DNA of 14,902 nt, from the NCBI GenBank assembly GCA_964630225.1, contig CAZVUK010000022.1, forward strand, positions 1 to 14,902, in the 5' to 3' direction. Below the pieces are notes generated by a model. It was not told where the DNA came from, ran no database searches, and saw only the letters and a list, made by a program, of their open reading frames with translations. How positions within the stretch are numbered: the first letter of the stretch is position 1; each line of letters begins with the position of its first letter. Source of the DNA: CAYZRY01 sp964630225 (GTDB taxonomy: Bacteria; Bacillota_I; Bacilli_A; RF39; UBA660). Of this stretch, positions 1 through 6,319 are shown one piece after another. The position numbers and the translations under genes are program-made.

Positions 1-1
1 A

Positions 2-97
2 GATAAAGGGTTTTATTATGCCTTAAGGTATTGTTGGTCTTGTTTTGGTCTTGTTTCAGCAAAAAAGCATCAACAATATACACATTTAGTAACATAA
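2..97 (+). CDS. Possible C-terminal end of an upstream protein (partial)
   Basis: One frame is open from the left edge to a TAA at 95-97 and gives 31 residues ending in HLVT. No family is recognisable. Its only support is that a hairpin with a T-tract begins six bases after the stop, as expected at the end of a gene. The stretch contains an exact 11-bp tandem repeat (34-44 and 45-55), which is unusual for coding DNA, and the other frames also hold short open stretches. It may equally be non-coding. Confidence 0.22.
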   Translation, partial: DKGFYYALRYCWSCFGLVSAKKHQQYTHLVT

Positions 98-102
98 CTA
101 GG

Positions 103-122
103 GAGAAATATTTCTCTTTTTT
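103..122 (+). terminator. Weak rho-independent terminator
   Basis: A perfect 14-bp palindrome (GAGAAATATTTCTC, 103-116) is followed at once by six T (117-122). The stem is AT-rich, so the hairpin is weak. Its orientation fits termination of a + strand transcript entering from the left. Confidence 0.5.
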
Positions 123-217
123 GTCATAAAAAGGTACCCATCAATTACGTTTAAGAAACGTGTCGAATTTATGTGAATAGTAATTATCTAAATAAAAAGT
201 AAGCTTATATTTAAGCG

Positions 218-234
218 TTATAATTACATTATAA
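218..234. repeat. Inverted repeat, possible operator
   Basis: TTATAAT and ATTATAA flank a TAC centre in a perfect 7-3-7 dyad. The half-sites equal those of the PerR box of the Fur family (TTATAAT-N-ATTATAA), but that box has a 1-nt centre. This is therefore either a differently spaced operator or an AT-rich coincidence. It lies about 90 bp upstream of the predicted -10 at 320-325. Confidence 0.3.
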
Positions 235-297
235 GATATAAAAGAACTAGAAATATAAAAATCTTAAATAACTTAGGAAAGCATTAATTAGATATAT

Positions 298-325
298 TTG
301 CTTTCTTAACAGTTTAGGATATAAT
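298..325 (+). promoter_or_regulatory. Predicted housekeeping-sigma promoter for the 369-821 gene
   Basis: A perfect TATAAT lies at 320-325. Sixteen bases upstream is TTGCTT (298-303), a poor -35 that matches the consensus at three of six positions. The implied transcript starts near 332 and would have a leader of about 37 nt containing AAGGAG before the ATG at 369. Confidence 0.5.
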
Positions 326-368
326 TAAGTCAAAAGAAAAATAACTAAAAATAAAAAGGAGAATAATA

Positions 369-821
369 ATGCCTGATAAAAAAAATGTTGAATCTAGTAA
401 AGAAAGTTTTAAAGAAATTAAAGAAGAAATCAAACGTGTTCATGAAAACGTAATAACCAAACAAATTTCATCAAAAATTTTATACATAATTGATAATTAT
501 TGTTTAAGTTACGACGCACATAAATTAGCATACGAAAAAAATAAACAGTATAAAATTTTCTATGATAATTTGCCTGACAAAATACAGAAAAGAAGTAAAG
601 TTGCTAGAGGCGTAGATGCGGCTAGTAGTACATATTTAGCAACAGCAAAAGGGCTTATTAATATTTATACTCTTGGCGCACCGACCTTAGTGAGAAAATT
701 AATGGGTAAAAAATCGAAGCGCCAATTATTAAAAGAAGAGGTTGCCAGCAAAGATTTTACAGCGTTACTAAAAACGTACAATACTGTTATTACTAAAAAA
801 AGTTATAATACAAAAGAATAA
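369..821 (+). CDS. Hypothetical protein, 150 residues
   Basis: I do not recognise this protein. The ATG at 369 has a good AAGGAG site about 8 nt upstream, and the frame runs to TAA. The first 30 residues are highly charged and look helical (KESFKEIKEEIKRVHENV, about 11-28), a possible short coiled coil. Residues 84-110 hold the only moderately hydrophobic stretch, containing ATAKGLINIYTLGAP, which could be an amphipathic or membrane-associated helix. The rest is Lys-rich and ends in a basic tail. There is no signal peptide or catalytic motif. It seems to be a single-gene transcript with its own promoter and no strong terminator after it. A cytosolic or membrane-peripheral protein is the most that can be said. 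Confidence 0.75.
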   Translation: MPDKKNVESSKESFKEIKEEIKRVHENVITKQISSKILYIIDNYCLSYDAHKLAYEKNKQYKIFYDNLPDKIQKRSKVARGVDAASSTYLATAKGLINIYTLGAPTLVRKLMGKKSKRQLLKEEVASKDFTALLKTYNTVITKKSYNTKE

Positions 822-881
822 ATAATCTGGTTTACGAAATTAATGCATTTTTTTGTCATATTTAGAATTTTTTTCAACGTA

Positions 882-890
882 TGATAAAAT
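882..890 (+). promoter_or_regulatory. Extended -10 promoter upstream of the 907 ORF and ZIP gene
   Basis: TGA-TAAAAT is an extended -10 (TGn at 882-884, -10 hexamer at 885-890), with no convincing -35 at the right distance. The predicted start near 897 leaves just enough leader for the AGAGGA ribosome binding site (896-901) before the ATG at 907. The same compact layout is seen at 3152-3179 and 9543-9573. Confidence 0.4.
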
Positions 891-906
891 TAATTAGAGG
901 ATTTAT

Positions 907-990
907 ATGTTTAGTAAGATTGAAAACAATAAAAAAAGAAGCAGCGCTATATTTGCTGCAAAAAAAGAGATTGCAAAGCAATTAGTTTGA
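907..990 (+). CDS. Short leader ORF (27 residues), in frame with the ZIP gene
   Basis: The ATG at 907 has AGAGGA five bases upstream and encodes a basic 27-residue peptide beginning MFSKIENNKKRSSAIFAAKK and ending at TGA (988-990). After this TGA the same frame stays open through the start of the ZIP transporter at 1030 and on to its stop. The peptide could be a translated upstream ORF that couples or regulates ZIP translation, or the remnant of an N-terminal extension broken by a stop. The promoter and ribosome binding site positions favour real translation from 907. I see no known family, and the ZIP protein is complete without it. Confidence 0.4.
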   Translation: MFSKIENNKKRSSAIFAAKKEIAKQLV

Positions 991-1029
991 GTTATCAAGC
1001 CAATTTTTTTTAGAAAAGAAAGGTTATTT

Positions 1030-1809
1030 ATGAAAATAGTTACGATTGGTTTATTAATACCATTTCTTGGGACGATACTTGGATCAGCTGTGGTCTTCTT
1101 CCTCAAGGATAAAATGAATAGCAAAGTAGAAAAGATCCTACTAGGATTTGCATCGGGGGTAATGATTGCAGCATCGATCTGGTCACTCTTAATTCCATCG
1201 ATGGATATGTCTAAAGGCGAAGGCTTTGTCAAAGCAATGCCTGCGATTATTGGCTTTCTCATCGGAATTGGATTTTTGCTACTTCTAGATAAATTAATTC
1301 CCCATATTCATGGCGATAAGGAACAACACTTTCACAAAAAAAGCGAGAGTTCAAAAACCAAAATGCTTCTTTTTGCTGTTACGCTTCATAACATTCCCGA
1401 AGGAATGGCTGTCGGTGTCGTTTTAGCTGGATTTTTAGCAAATAGTGCCCAAGTATCAATAGCGGGAGCACTCGCTTTATCAACAGGGCTTGCTATTCAA
1501 AATTTCCCTGAAGGAGCGGTCATATCGCCACCACTTAAACTAAGTGGATTAAGCAAAACGAGAGCGTTTTTATACGGAACACTTTCTGGAATAGTTGAAC
1601 CTATTGCCGGCTTAATCACAATTATGTTAACTAGTTTAGTAGTGCCGATTCTTCCATACTTTTTATCTTTTGCAGCAGGTGCTATGATCTATGTTGTCGT
1701 TGAAAACTTAATACCGAGCTCACAAGAGGGAGTGCACTCTGATTATGGAACAATTGGTTTAGCGCTAGGCTTTGTCGTTATGATGACACTAGATGTCGTC
1801 TTAGGTTAA
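1030..1809 (+). CDS. ZIP-family divalent metal transporter
   Basis: This is a polytopic membrane protein of 259 residues, the usual size for bacterial ZIP (ZupT/GufA-like) transporters, which move Zn2+ or related divalent metals into the cytoplasm. The two metal-site helices are intact: HNIPEG (120-125) and QNFPEG (157-162), the latter with Gln-Asn in place of the His-Asn of some members. E190-P191 in the next helix and a C-terminal LDVVLG are also family features. Between the third and fourth helices lies a His-rich cytoplasmic loop (H92, H94, H100, H102), typical of ZIP metal binding. AAAGG lies about 7 nt before the ATG. A short ORF in the same frame precedes it, and the TraX-like gene follows after 6 nt, so the two are probably cotranscribed. 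The metal cannot be decided from sequence. Confidence 0.9.
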   Translation: MKIVTIGLLIPFLGTILGSAVVFFLKDKMNSKVEKILLGFASGVMIAASIWSLLIPSMDMSKGEGFVKAMPAIIGFLIGIGFLLLLDKLIPHIHGDKEQHFHKKSESSKTKMLLFAVTLHNIPEGMAVGVVLAGFLANSAQVSIAGALALSTGLAIQNFPEGAVISPPLKLSGLSKTRAFLYGTLSGIVEPIAGLITIMLTSLVVPILPYFLSFAAGAMIYVVVENLIPSSQEGVHSDYGTIGLALGFVVMMTLDVVLG

Positions 1810-1815
1810 CAAACT

Positions 1816-2526
1816 GTGATAATTAAGCTTATAGCATTAATATCGATGATAATTGACCACATCGGAGTAATATACGAAGGAGTATGGCAAGATGAACTTG
1901 TCACCTCACTTAGAGTAATAGGACGCCTAGCATATCCTCTGTTTGCGTATTCTATTGTCATGGGATTAATGAACACTAAAGACCTTAGAAAATATTATTT
2001 GCGTCTATTACTGATCGGTTTAATATCACAACCAGTGTATATCATATTTACTAATCTTAACTGGTGGCAATTCAATGCTATTTTAAGTTTTTCATTTCAT
2101 TTAATATGGATATACTTTTTAAATGAAGCTCTTCAAAATAAAAATCGCAGAAACATAAGTCTAGCCATAATGTCTTTTATATCAATCGGAGCTCTATCAT
2201 ATTTAAATATTCCTGAGTACGGACTTTATGGTTTCTCGCTTATTACTTGGATATATCTAATAATGAATCAAAAATTAATCAAAGATACACTTATCAAAAA
2301 ATCAATCTTCTTTGTCGGTTTTTATTTTATAACTCTAATATGGCCTTACTTAAGTCCAAGAAGAGGATTACTTCAAGTATTTGCTCTTGGATCAGGACTA
2401 ATTATGTTTAATAACTTAATTGACAACAAAAGATACAGTGCCACGTGGTTTAAATATTTCTTTTATCTAATATATCCAGTTCATATGTTGATACTTTATT
2501 TTATTAGAGAATTATTTATTAAATAG
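1816..2526 (+). CDS. TraX-family integral membrane protein
   Basis: This 236-residue protein is hydrophobic, with about seven or eight predicted membrane helices. The family signature is clear: KLIALISMIIDHIG at residues 4-17 (with D14-H15), IGRLAYPLFAYSI at 35-47, and a late YPVHM at 220-224. TraX of the F plasmid is associated with N-acetylation of pilin, and the family resembles membrane acyltransferases. Chromosomal homologues in low-GC bacteria have no proven role, so an acyl or acetyl transferase is inference. The start is taken as GTG at 1816, six bases after the ZIP stop with only a partial AGG-type site, so translational coupling is likely. The next in-frame ATG (1846) would remove most of the N-terminal signature. 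No conjugation genes lie nearby. Confidence 0.85.
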   Translation: MIIKLIALISMIIDHIGVIYEGVWQDELVTSLRVIGRLAYPLFAYSIVMGLMNTKDLRKYYLRLLLIGLISQPVYIIFTNLNWWQFNAILSFSFHLIWIYFLNEALQNKNRRNISLAIMSFISIGALSYLNIPEYGLYGFSLITWIYLIMNQKLIKDTLIKKSIFFVGFYFITLIWPYLSPRRGLLQVFALGSGLIMFNNLIDNKRYSATWFKYFFYLIYPVHMLILYFIRELFIK

Positions 2527-2570
2527 TGAGACAACTATATTATAAACGCTATTTATTTTTTAAATTTTTA

Positions 2571-2579
2571 TGATATAAT
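2571..2579 (+). promoter_or_regulatory. Extended -10 promoter of tRNA-Leu
   Basis: TGA-TATAAT combines a TGn extension (2571-2573) with a perfect -10 (2574-2579). The predicted start, about 2586, would leave a 5' leader of only a few bases before the tRNA. There is no good -35. Confidence 0.5.
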
Positions 2580-2589
2580 TGTCATTGAC

Positions 2590-2674
2590 GCGAGAGTGGT
2601 GGAATTGGTAGACACGTAAGCTTGAGGTGCTTATGAGTAAAATCGTGAGAGTTCGAGTCTCTTTTCTCGCACCA
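2590..2674 (+). tRNA. tRNA-Leu (GAG anticodon)
   Basis: The gene is 85 nt with a long variable arm, as in class II tRNAs. The acceptor GCGAGAG (2590-2596) pairs with TTCTCGC (2664-2670, with one G-T pair). The anticodon stem TAAGC/GCTTA encloses loop TTGAGGT, giving anticodon GAG at 2624-2626. The T arm contains GTTCGAGTC. CCA is encoded (2672-2674). A promoter lies upstream and a strong terminator follows. Confidence 0.95.
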
Positions 2675-2683
2675 TATGTTAAT

Positions 2684-2709
2684 ACTTGTACTTCGGTACA
2701 AGTTTTTTT
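2684..2709 (+). terminator. Strong rho-independent terminator after tRNA-Leu
   Basis: An 8-bp perfect stem (ACTTGTAC/GTACAAGT) is closed by a stable C(TTCG)G tetraloop and followed by seven T. It ends the tRNA-Leu transcript. Confidence 0.93.
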
Positions 2710-2721
2710 ATAGTAATAATT

Positions 2722-2750
2722 TTAACAATATGCAAAAATAACATTATATT
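2722..2750 (+). promoter_or_regulatory. Possible promoter for the small membrane protein
   Basis: TTAACA (2722-2727), a 17-base spacer and TATATT (2745-2750) each match the sigma-A consensus at five of six positions. The predicted transcript start (about 2757) falls at the end of the ribosome binding site (2751-2758), which weakens the prediction unless initiation is a few bases earlier. Confidence 0.35.
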
Positions 2751-2761
2751 AAGAGGTGATT

Positions 2762-2974
2762 ATGGCATTAACATTTATAGCGGTATTAATTATGTGCTCT
2801 TCATTTATTACTTTTATAATATTGGCAGCATTTCTTTTAGGACATGTAGGACAGATTTTTGGATTTGATAATGAAGTGAAAGAAGCAGAAGCTACCATAA
2901 TAGGATTTATAACTAGAGGTATCGATACTATTGAGAAACCTCGTAGTCCAACCCCAATCTTCCAATACTATAAT
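2762..2974 (+). CDS. Small membrane protein, unrecognised, C-terminus lost in assembly gap
   Basis: Seventy-one residues can be read before the run of N. The start is taken as ATG 2762 with AAGAGGTG (2751-2758) just upstream. GTG 2756 in the same frame would sit on that site. Residues 1-27 form a strong transmembrane helix (MALTFIAVLIMCSSFITFII then LAAFLLG). The following part is soluble and acidic around FGFDNEVKEAEATI and then becomes Pro-rich (EKPRSPTPIFQYYN). The helix lacks a typical positively charged signal-peptide start, so an N-terminal anchor is more likely than secretion. The true end is unknown. Reading on through the gap into the tRNA is an artefact. I do not recognise the family. 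Confidence 0.55.
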
Positions 2975-3074
2975 NNNNNNNNNNNNNNNNNNNNNNNNNN
3001 NNNNNNNNNNNNNNNNNNNNNNNNNNNNNNNNNNNNNNNNNNNNNNNNNNNNNNNNNNNNNNNNNNNNNNNNNN
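2975..3074. other. Assembly gap (100 N)
   Basis: Exactly 100 undetermined bases, the conventional placeholder for a scaffold gap of unknown size. The order of the sequence to the left and right depends on scaffolding. The gap ends four bases inside the tRNA-Asn gene. Confidence 0.98.
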
Positions 3075-3146
3075 AATTAGCTCAGTTGGTAGAGTATCTG
3101 ACTGTTAATCAGAATGTCGTAGGTTCGAGTCCTGCATTAGGCGCCA
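3075..3146 (+). tRNA. tRNA-Asn (GTT anticodon), first 4 bases in the gap
   Basis: The anticodon stem TCTGA/TCAGA encloses CTGTTAA, giving anticodon GTT. The T arm GTAGG-TTCGAGT-CCTGC is followed by the 3' acceptor strand ATTAGGC, the discriminator G typical of tRNA-Asn, and an encoded CCA (3144-3146). The 5' acceptor should read GCCTAAT. Only AAT (3075-3077) is visible, so GCCT lies in the N run. The gene sits 32 bp upstream of gatC, whose product helps make Asn on this tRNA. Confidence 0.93.
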
Positions 3147-3151
3147 TTTTT

Positions 3152-3160
3152 TGATATAAT
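3152..3160 (+). promoter_or_regulatory. Extended -10 promoter for the gatCAB-aspS operon
   Basis: TGA-TATAAT (3152-3160) begins six bases after the tRNA CCA. No convincing -35 lies in the tRNA 3' end. A start near 3167 would give a leader of about 12 nt that begins at the GTGAGGA ribosome binding site (3168-3174). Read-through from the tRNA-Asn promoter is also possible because no terminator separates them. Confidence 0.5.
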
Positions 3161-3178
3161 ACATATAGTGAGGATTAT

Positions 3179-3469
3179 ATGATAGAAATAAAAGATTTAA
3201 AAATTTATGCCGAGAAACTTATGTTTAAGATGGATGATAAAGAACTAGAAACTCTTCAGCAAGAATTTGATACCATTTTAAAACAGATGGACCTTTTGTC
3301 TAAAATACCAGGTATCGAAGAAGCCAACGCGATGCATTTTCCCTTTGAGCTTGAAGAGGTTCAGTTAAGAGAGGATATTGATATTAATCTTCTTACAAGA
3401 GAAGAAGCATTATCTGGCACTAAGTTTGTTCAAAACGGCGAAGTCCGTGTACCTAAGGTGGTGGAATAA
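3179..3469 (+). CDS. gatC: Asp/Glu-tRNA amidotransferase subunit C
   Basis: GatC is the small scaffold subunit that wraps around GatA and links it to GatB in the cytosolic GatCAB amidotransferase. At 96 residues it has the usual length. Family features are an N-terminal helical part with LEVDDKELETL-like pattern (here MDDKELETLQQEFDTILKQM, residues 18-37), the middle LSKIPGIEEANAM segment, and the C-terminal LREDI and VPKVVE tail. The ATG at 3179 follows GTGAGGA. Its TAA overlaps the gatA ATG by one base (TAATG), so translation is coupled. It is the first gene of a four-gene operon placed just behind tRNA-Asn. Confidence 0.93.
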   Translation: MIEIKDLKIYAEKLMFKMDDKELETLQQEFDTILKQMDLLSKIPGIEEANAMHFPFELEEVQLREDIDINLLTREEALSGTKFVQNGEVRVPKVVE

Positions 3470-4896
3470 TGAAAACAGTCGAAGATTACCAAAAAGAAAT
3501 AGAAACAATAAGTTCCAAATCTATTTTTGAAAACACCGTCAAAGAAGCTAAAATAATCCAAGATAAATATAATCCTTTTGTGACAATCTGTGATTACAAA
3601 GAAAGTGATGGACCATTAAAAGGAGTTCCATACGCCCTTAAAGATAATATATCGACCAAAGGGATACTGACAACTGCTTCATCTAAGATACTAAAAGATT
3701 ATGTACCTGTTTATTCAGCAACTGTCTTTGAAAAATTAGAAGCCTCTGGCGCAATATTACTGGGCAAAACAGTATTAGATGAGCTAGCTATCGGGGGAAG
3801 AGGAACTAGTGGACACACAGGCCCTGTTAAAAACCCATGGGATGAAGCACGCATAAGCGGAGGATCATCAGCTGGTTCGGCCGTTGCCGTAGCAACAGGA
3901 CTTGTTCCTTTTGCCATCGGATCAGATACTGGAGACTCAGTTAGAAAACCGGCCGCACTTTGCGGAGTCGTAGGCTTTAAACCAACTTACGGACTAATAT
4001 CTAGATATGGATTATTCCAGTTCGCAGCTAGTCTTGATCACATAGGCGTATTATCACGCAGTGTCAAAGATGCCGCAATCGTCACGGACATCATCAAAGG
4101 ATATGACGAAAAAGATATGACAAGTTTGCCAAATGATGGAAAAGTATTGGTTGATACCTTAGACAAAGATCTAAAAGGCAAGAAACTCTTCTACATCAAA
4201 GAAATAGCTGATATTGATCATTATGAACAAAAAGACAAAGAACTAGAAGAGACATTAAACTTATTTCATGAAACGTTAGCTAAATATCAAAAGCTAGGTG
4301 TTATAGTCGAAGAAGTTTCTATTGCTAAAGAATTGTTAAATGCTTTGTACCCTGCTTATATAACTATATCATGTGCCGAAAGTACTAGCGCTAACGCCAA
4401 CCTTAATGGAATTGCTTTTGCTTCGAGAGTTGATAGCAACCATGTCGATGATATTATGATTGAAACAAGAACCACGGGTTTTTGTGAAATGATCAAACGC
4501 CGCTTTGTAATTGGGAGCTACGTTTTGCAAAAAGAAAACCAAAACAAGCTATTCTTAAATGCTAAACGTGTCCGAAGAATGATCGTTGAAAAGCTTACAG
4601 AGTTATTTAAAGATTACGACGGAATGATTCTTCCTTCCGGAGGAATAGCGCCTCTTGTTAATGATGATGGTGATAGCTTATCTGACAAATATTTAATTTT
4701 AGAAAACCATCTATGTATAGCTAACTTCGGTGGCTTTCCAAGTATTTCTATTCCGATGGGCATGATAAATAAGATGCCCGTAGGAATTAGTATCACTGGA
4801 AAAGTTCGAGATGATGAAACGGTTCTTGCTCTTGCTCATCAGCTTGAAAAAGAACTAGACTTAAAAATGGATTACAGGGAGGCAAACAATGTATAA
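3469..4896 (+). CDS. gatA: Asp-tRNA(Asn)/Glu-tRNA(Gln) amidotransferase subunit A (amidase)
   Basis: GatA releases ammonia from glutamine or asparagine for transfer to the mischarged tRNA on GatB. It is 475 residues long, which is normal. The amidase-signature catalytic triad is present with the correct spacing: Lys58 in YALKDN, Ser133 in GGSSAGSA and Ser157 in SDTGDSVRKPA. The same 75- and 24-residue intervals occur in characterised GatA. The residue before the nucleophile is Asp, where many GatA proteins have Gly (DTGDS against DTGGS); I believe this also occurs in some mycoplasma-type enzymes. GVVGFKPTYG (167-176) is the conserved segment after the nucleophile. The start overlaps the gatC stop, and its end overlaps gatB by 8 nt. 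Confidence 0.95.
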   Translation: MKTVEDYQKEIETISSKSIFENTVKEAKIIQDKYNPFVTICDYKESDGPLKGVPYALKDNISTKGILTTASSKILKDYVPVYSATVFEKLEASGAILLGKTVLDELAIGGRGTSGHTGPVKNPWDEARISGGSSAGSAVAVATGLVPFAIGSDTGDSVRKPAALCGVVGFKPTYGLISRYGLFQFAASLDHIGVLSRSVKDAAIVTDIIKGYDEKDMTSLPNDGKVLVDTLDKDLKGKKLFYIKEIADIDHYEQKDKELEETLNLFHETLAKYQKLGVIVEEVSIAKELLNALYPAYITISCAESTSANANLNGIAFASRVDSNHVDDIMIETRTTGFCEMIKRRFVIGSYVLQKENQNKLFLNAKRVRRMIVEKLTELFKDYDGMILPSGGIAPLVNDDGDSLSDKYLILENHLCIANFGGFPSISIPMGMINKMPVGISITGKVRDDETVLALAHQLEKELDLKMDYREANNV

Positions 4897-6310
4897 ATTA
4901 GTTGTCGGACTCGAAGTCCATGCCGAACTTAAAACAAAATCGAAAGTATTCTCATCATCTAGCAACAGTTATGACATAGAGCCAAACATCAACGTTTCAC
5001 CACTTGATTTGGCTTTACCAGGAACTTTACCAGTTTTAAACAAAGAAGCACTAAACAAAGCCCTTAAATGTGCGATTGCCTTAAACTGCAGTTTGCCAAA
5101 TAAAATAATATTTGACCGTAAAAACTATTTTTATCCGGACCTACCAAAGGGTTATCAAATAACGCAGGCTACAAAACCTGTTGGTTTAGATGGATACTTA
5201 GAGATAACTGTCGGTGAAGAAAGAAAAAAAGTATATCTTCACGATATACATTTAGAGGAAGATACCGCTAGTCTTGATCATTTTGGTGATTATTCACTAA
5301 TTGACTATAACAGAGCGGGTATACCACTTATTGAAATTGTTACTACGCCATGTATGCACAGTGTCGATGAAGTAATCACTTTCCTTGAAGCTCTTCGCTC
5401 AGTGCTAGTTTACTGCGATATATCAGAAGCTAAAACCGATAAAGGTCAAATGCGCTGTGATGTAAACATAAGCTTGCAAGATGAAGGCGGAAAACAGCTT
5501 ACATCTAAAGTAGAAATAAAAAACATCAACTCGTTTAACAACGTTAAAGATGCTATTATCTACGAAATGAAAAGACAAAGTGAAGCTTATGAAAGAGGCG
5601 AAGAAGTCATCCAGGAAACGAGAAGATTCGACGATGACAAACGAAAAACTTTCGCGATGCGTAGTAAAGTTGATGCGGTCGACTACAAATATTATGTCGA
5701 ACCCAACTTACCACCATTTAAAATAGAGGAAAGTCTAGTCCAAGAATTAAAAGAATCTATTCCTATACTCCAGTTTGAAAGAATCGAAAAATACATGAAC
5801 GAATATGGCTTATCAAGGTATGACTCAAAAGTTTTAGTCAAAGATAAAGAAGTATCTGACTATTTCGAAGAAGTTATCTCACATGGAACAGACTATAAAT
5901 TAGCTGCTAACTGGGTAAATGGAGTAATTCTAGGACATATGAATAAATTTTCATTAACAATCAAGGAAATCTATGTAAAACCAGTCCATATATCTGATTT
6001 GATAGACAGAGTATCAAAGGGTAGTATATCTATTAAACAAGCTAAAGAAGTGCTTTACGCTTCACTTAGTCAAGAAAAAGAACCAAGCGATATAATTGCT
6101 GAAGAAAATATCATGCAATTAAGTGACGATGATGGCTTAGAAGCGATAATCGTCAAAGTTGTCGAAGTAAATAAACATTTAATCGACGATTATCGAAATG
6201 GTAAAAATGTCCTCGATTACTTTGTTGGACAAGTTATGAAAGAAACAAGAGGAAGAGCAAATCCAGCTTTAGCTGTCGAAAAGATAAAAAAAGAATTTGA
6301 AAAATATTAG
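4889..6310 (+). CDS. gatB: Asp-tRNA(Asn)/Glu-tRNA(Gln) amidotransferase subunit B
   Basis: GatB binds the mischarged aminoacyl-tRNA, activates the side-chain carboxylate with ATP and receives ammonia from GatA. The length, 473 residues, is normal. Recognisable segments in order are GLEVHAELKTKSKVFS (7-22), FDRKNYFYPDLPKGYQITQ (75-93), the HLEEDTASLDH metal and ATP region (121-131), IDYNRAGIPLIEIVT (138-152), then MRCDVNIS and EIKNINSFNN. The C-terminal third is the helical and YqeY-like tRNA-binding tail, ending with the family's VMKETRGRANP segment. GGGAGG precedes the ATG, which lies inside the end of gatA (8-nt overlap). The aspS-like gene starts 10 nt after its stop. Confidence 0.95.
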   Translation: MYKLVVGLEVHAELKTKSKVFSSSSNSYDIEPNINVSPLDLALPGTLPVLNKEALNKALKCAIALNCSLPNKIIFDRKNYFYPDLPKGYQITQATKPVGLDGYLEITVGEERKKVYLHDIHLEEDTASLDHFGDYSLIDYNRAGIPLIEIVTTPCMHSVDEVITFLEALRSVLVYCDISEAKTDKGQMRCDVNISLQDEGGKQLTSKVEIKNINSFNNVKDAIIYEMKRQSEAYERGEEVIQETRRFDDDKRKTFAMRSKVDAVDYKYYVEPNLPPFKIEESLVQELKESIPILQFERIEKYMNEYGLSRYDSKVLVKDKEVSDYFEEVISHGTDYKLAANWVNGVILGHMNKFSLTIKEIYVKPVHISDLIDRVSKGSISIKQAKEVLYASLSQEKEPSDIIAEENIMQLSDDDGLEAIIVKVVEVNKHLIDDYRNGKNVLDYFVGQVMKETRGRANPALAVEKIKKEFEKY

Positions 6311-6319
6311 GGGGAAATT

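Larger units (their letters stand above)
123..368. other. Intergenic region with two inverted repeats and a promoter
   Basis: No gene is visible in this AT-rich stretch. It holds two perfect inverted repeats, each with a 3-nt centre: ACGTTT-AAG-AAACGT (147-161) and TTATAAT-TAC-ATTATAA (218-234). A promoter-like TATAAT lies at 320-325 and a ribosome binding site AAGGAG just before position 369. No riboswitch or structured RNA that I recognise is present. Confidence 0.5.

Noticed and set aside
218..234. Canonical PerR box
   Set aside because: The half-sites match but the centre is 3 nt, not 1 nt, and no peroxide or metal gene follows directly. Kept only as an inverted repeat.
988..990. TGA read as tryptophan (mycoplasma-type code)
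   Set aside because: Long genes in the window use only TGG for Trp with no internal TGA, and TGA ends at least two bacteriocin-operon genes. The code is the standard bacterial one.
903..1262. 119-codon minus-strand ORF
   Set aside because: It is a shadow of the ZIP gene, which has clear family motifs. No ribosome binding site or promoter supports the minus-strand frame.
2527..2570. Terminator after the TraX-like gene
   Set aside because: AAATAG and CTATTT can pair across a loop of over 20 bases before a T-rich run, but the stem is too weak and the loop too long to support.
2686..2868. 60-codon ORF starting in the terminator after tRNA-Leu
   Set aside because: Its start lies inside the terminator hairpin, it has no ribosome binding site, and it overlaps a better-supported gene in another frame.
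2756..3154. Open frame of 132 codons across the N gap into tRNA-Asn
   Set aside because: It is open only because N codons are not stops. The part after the gap is a tRNA gene. Only 2762-2974 is kept as partial coding sequence.
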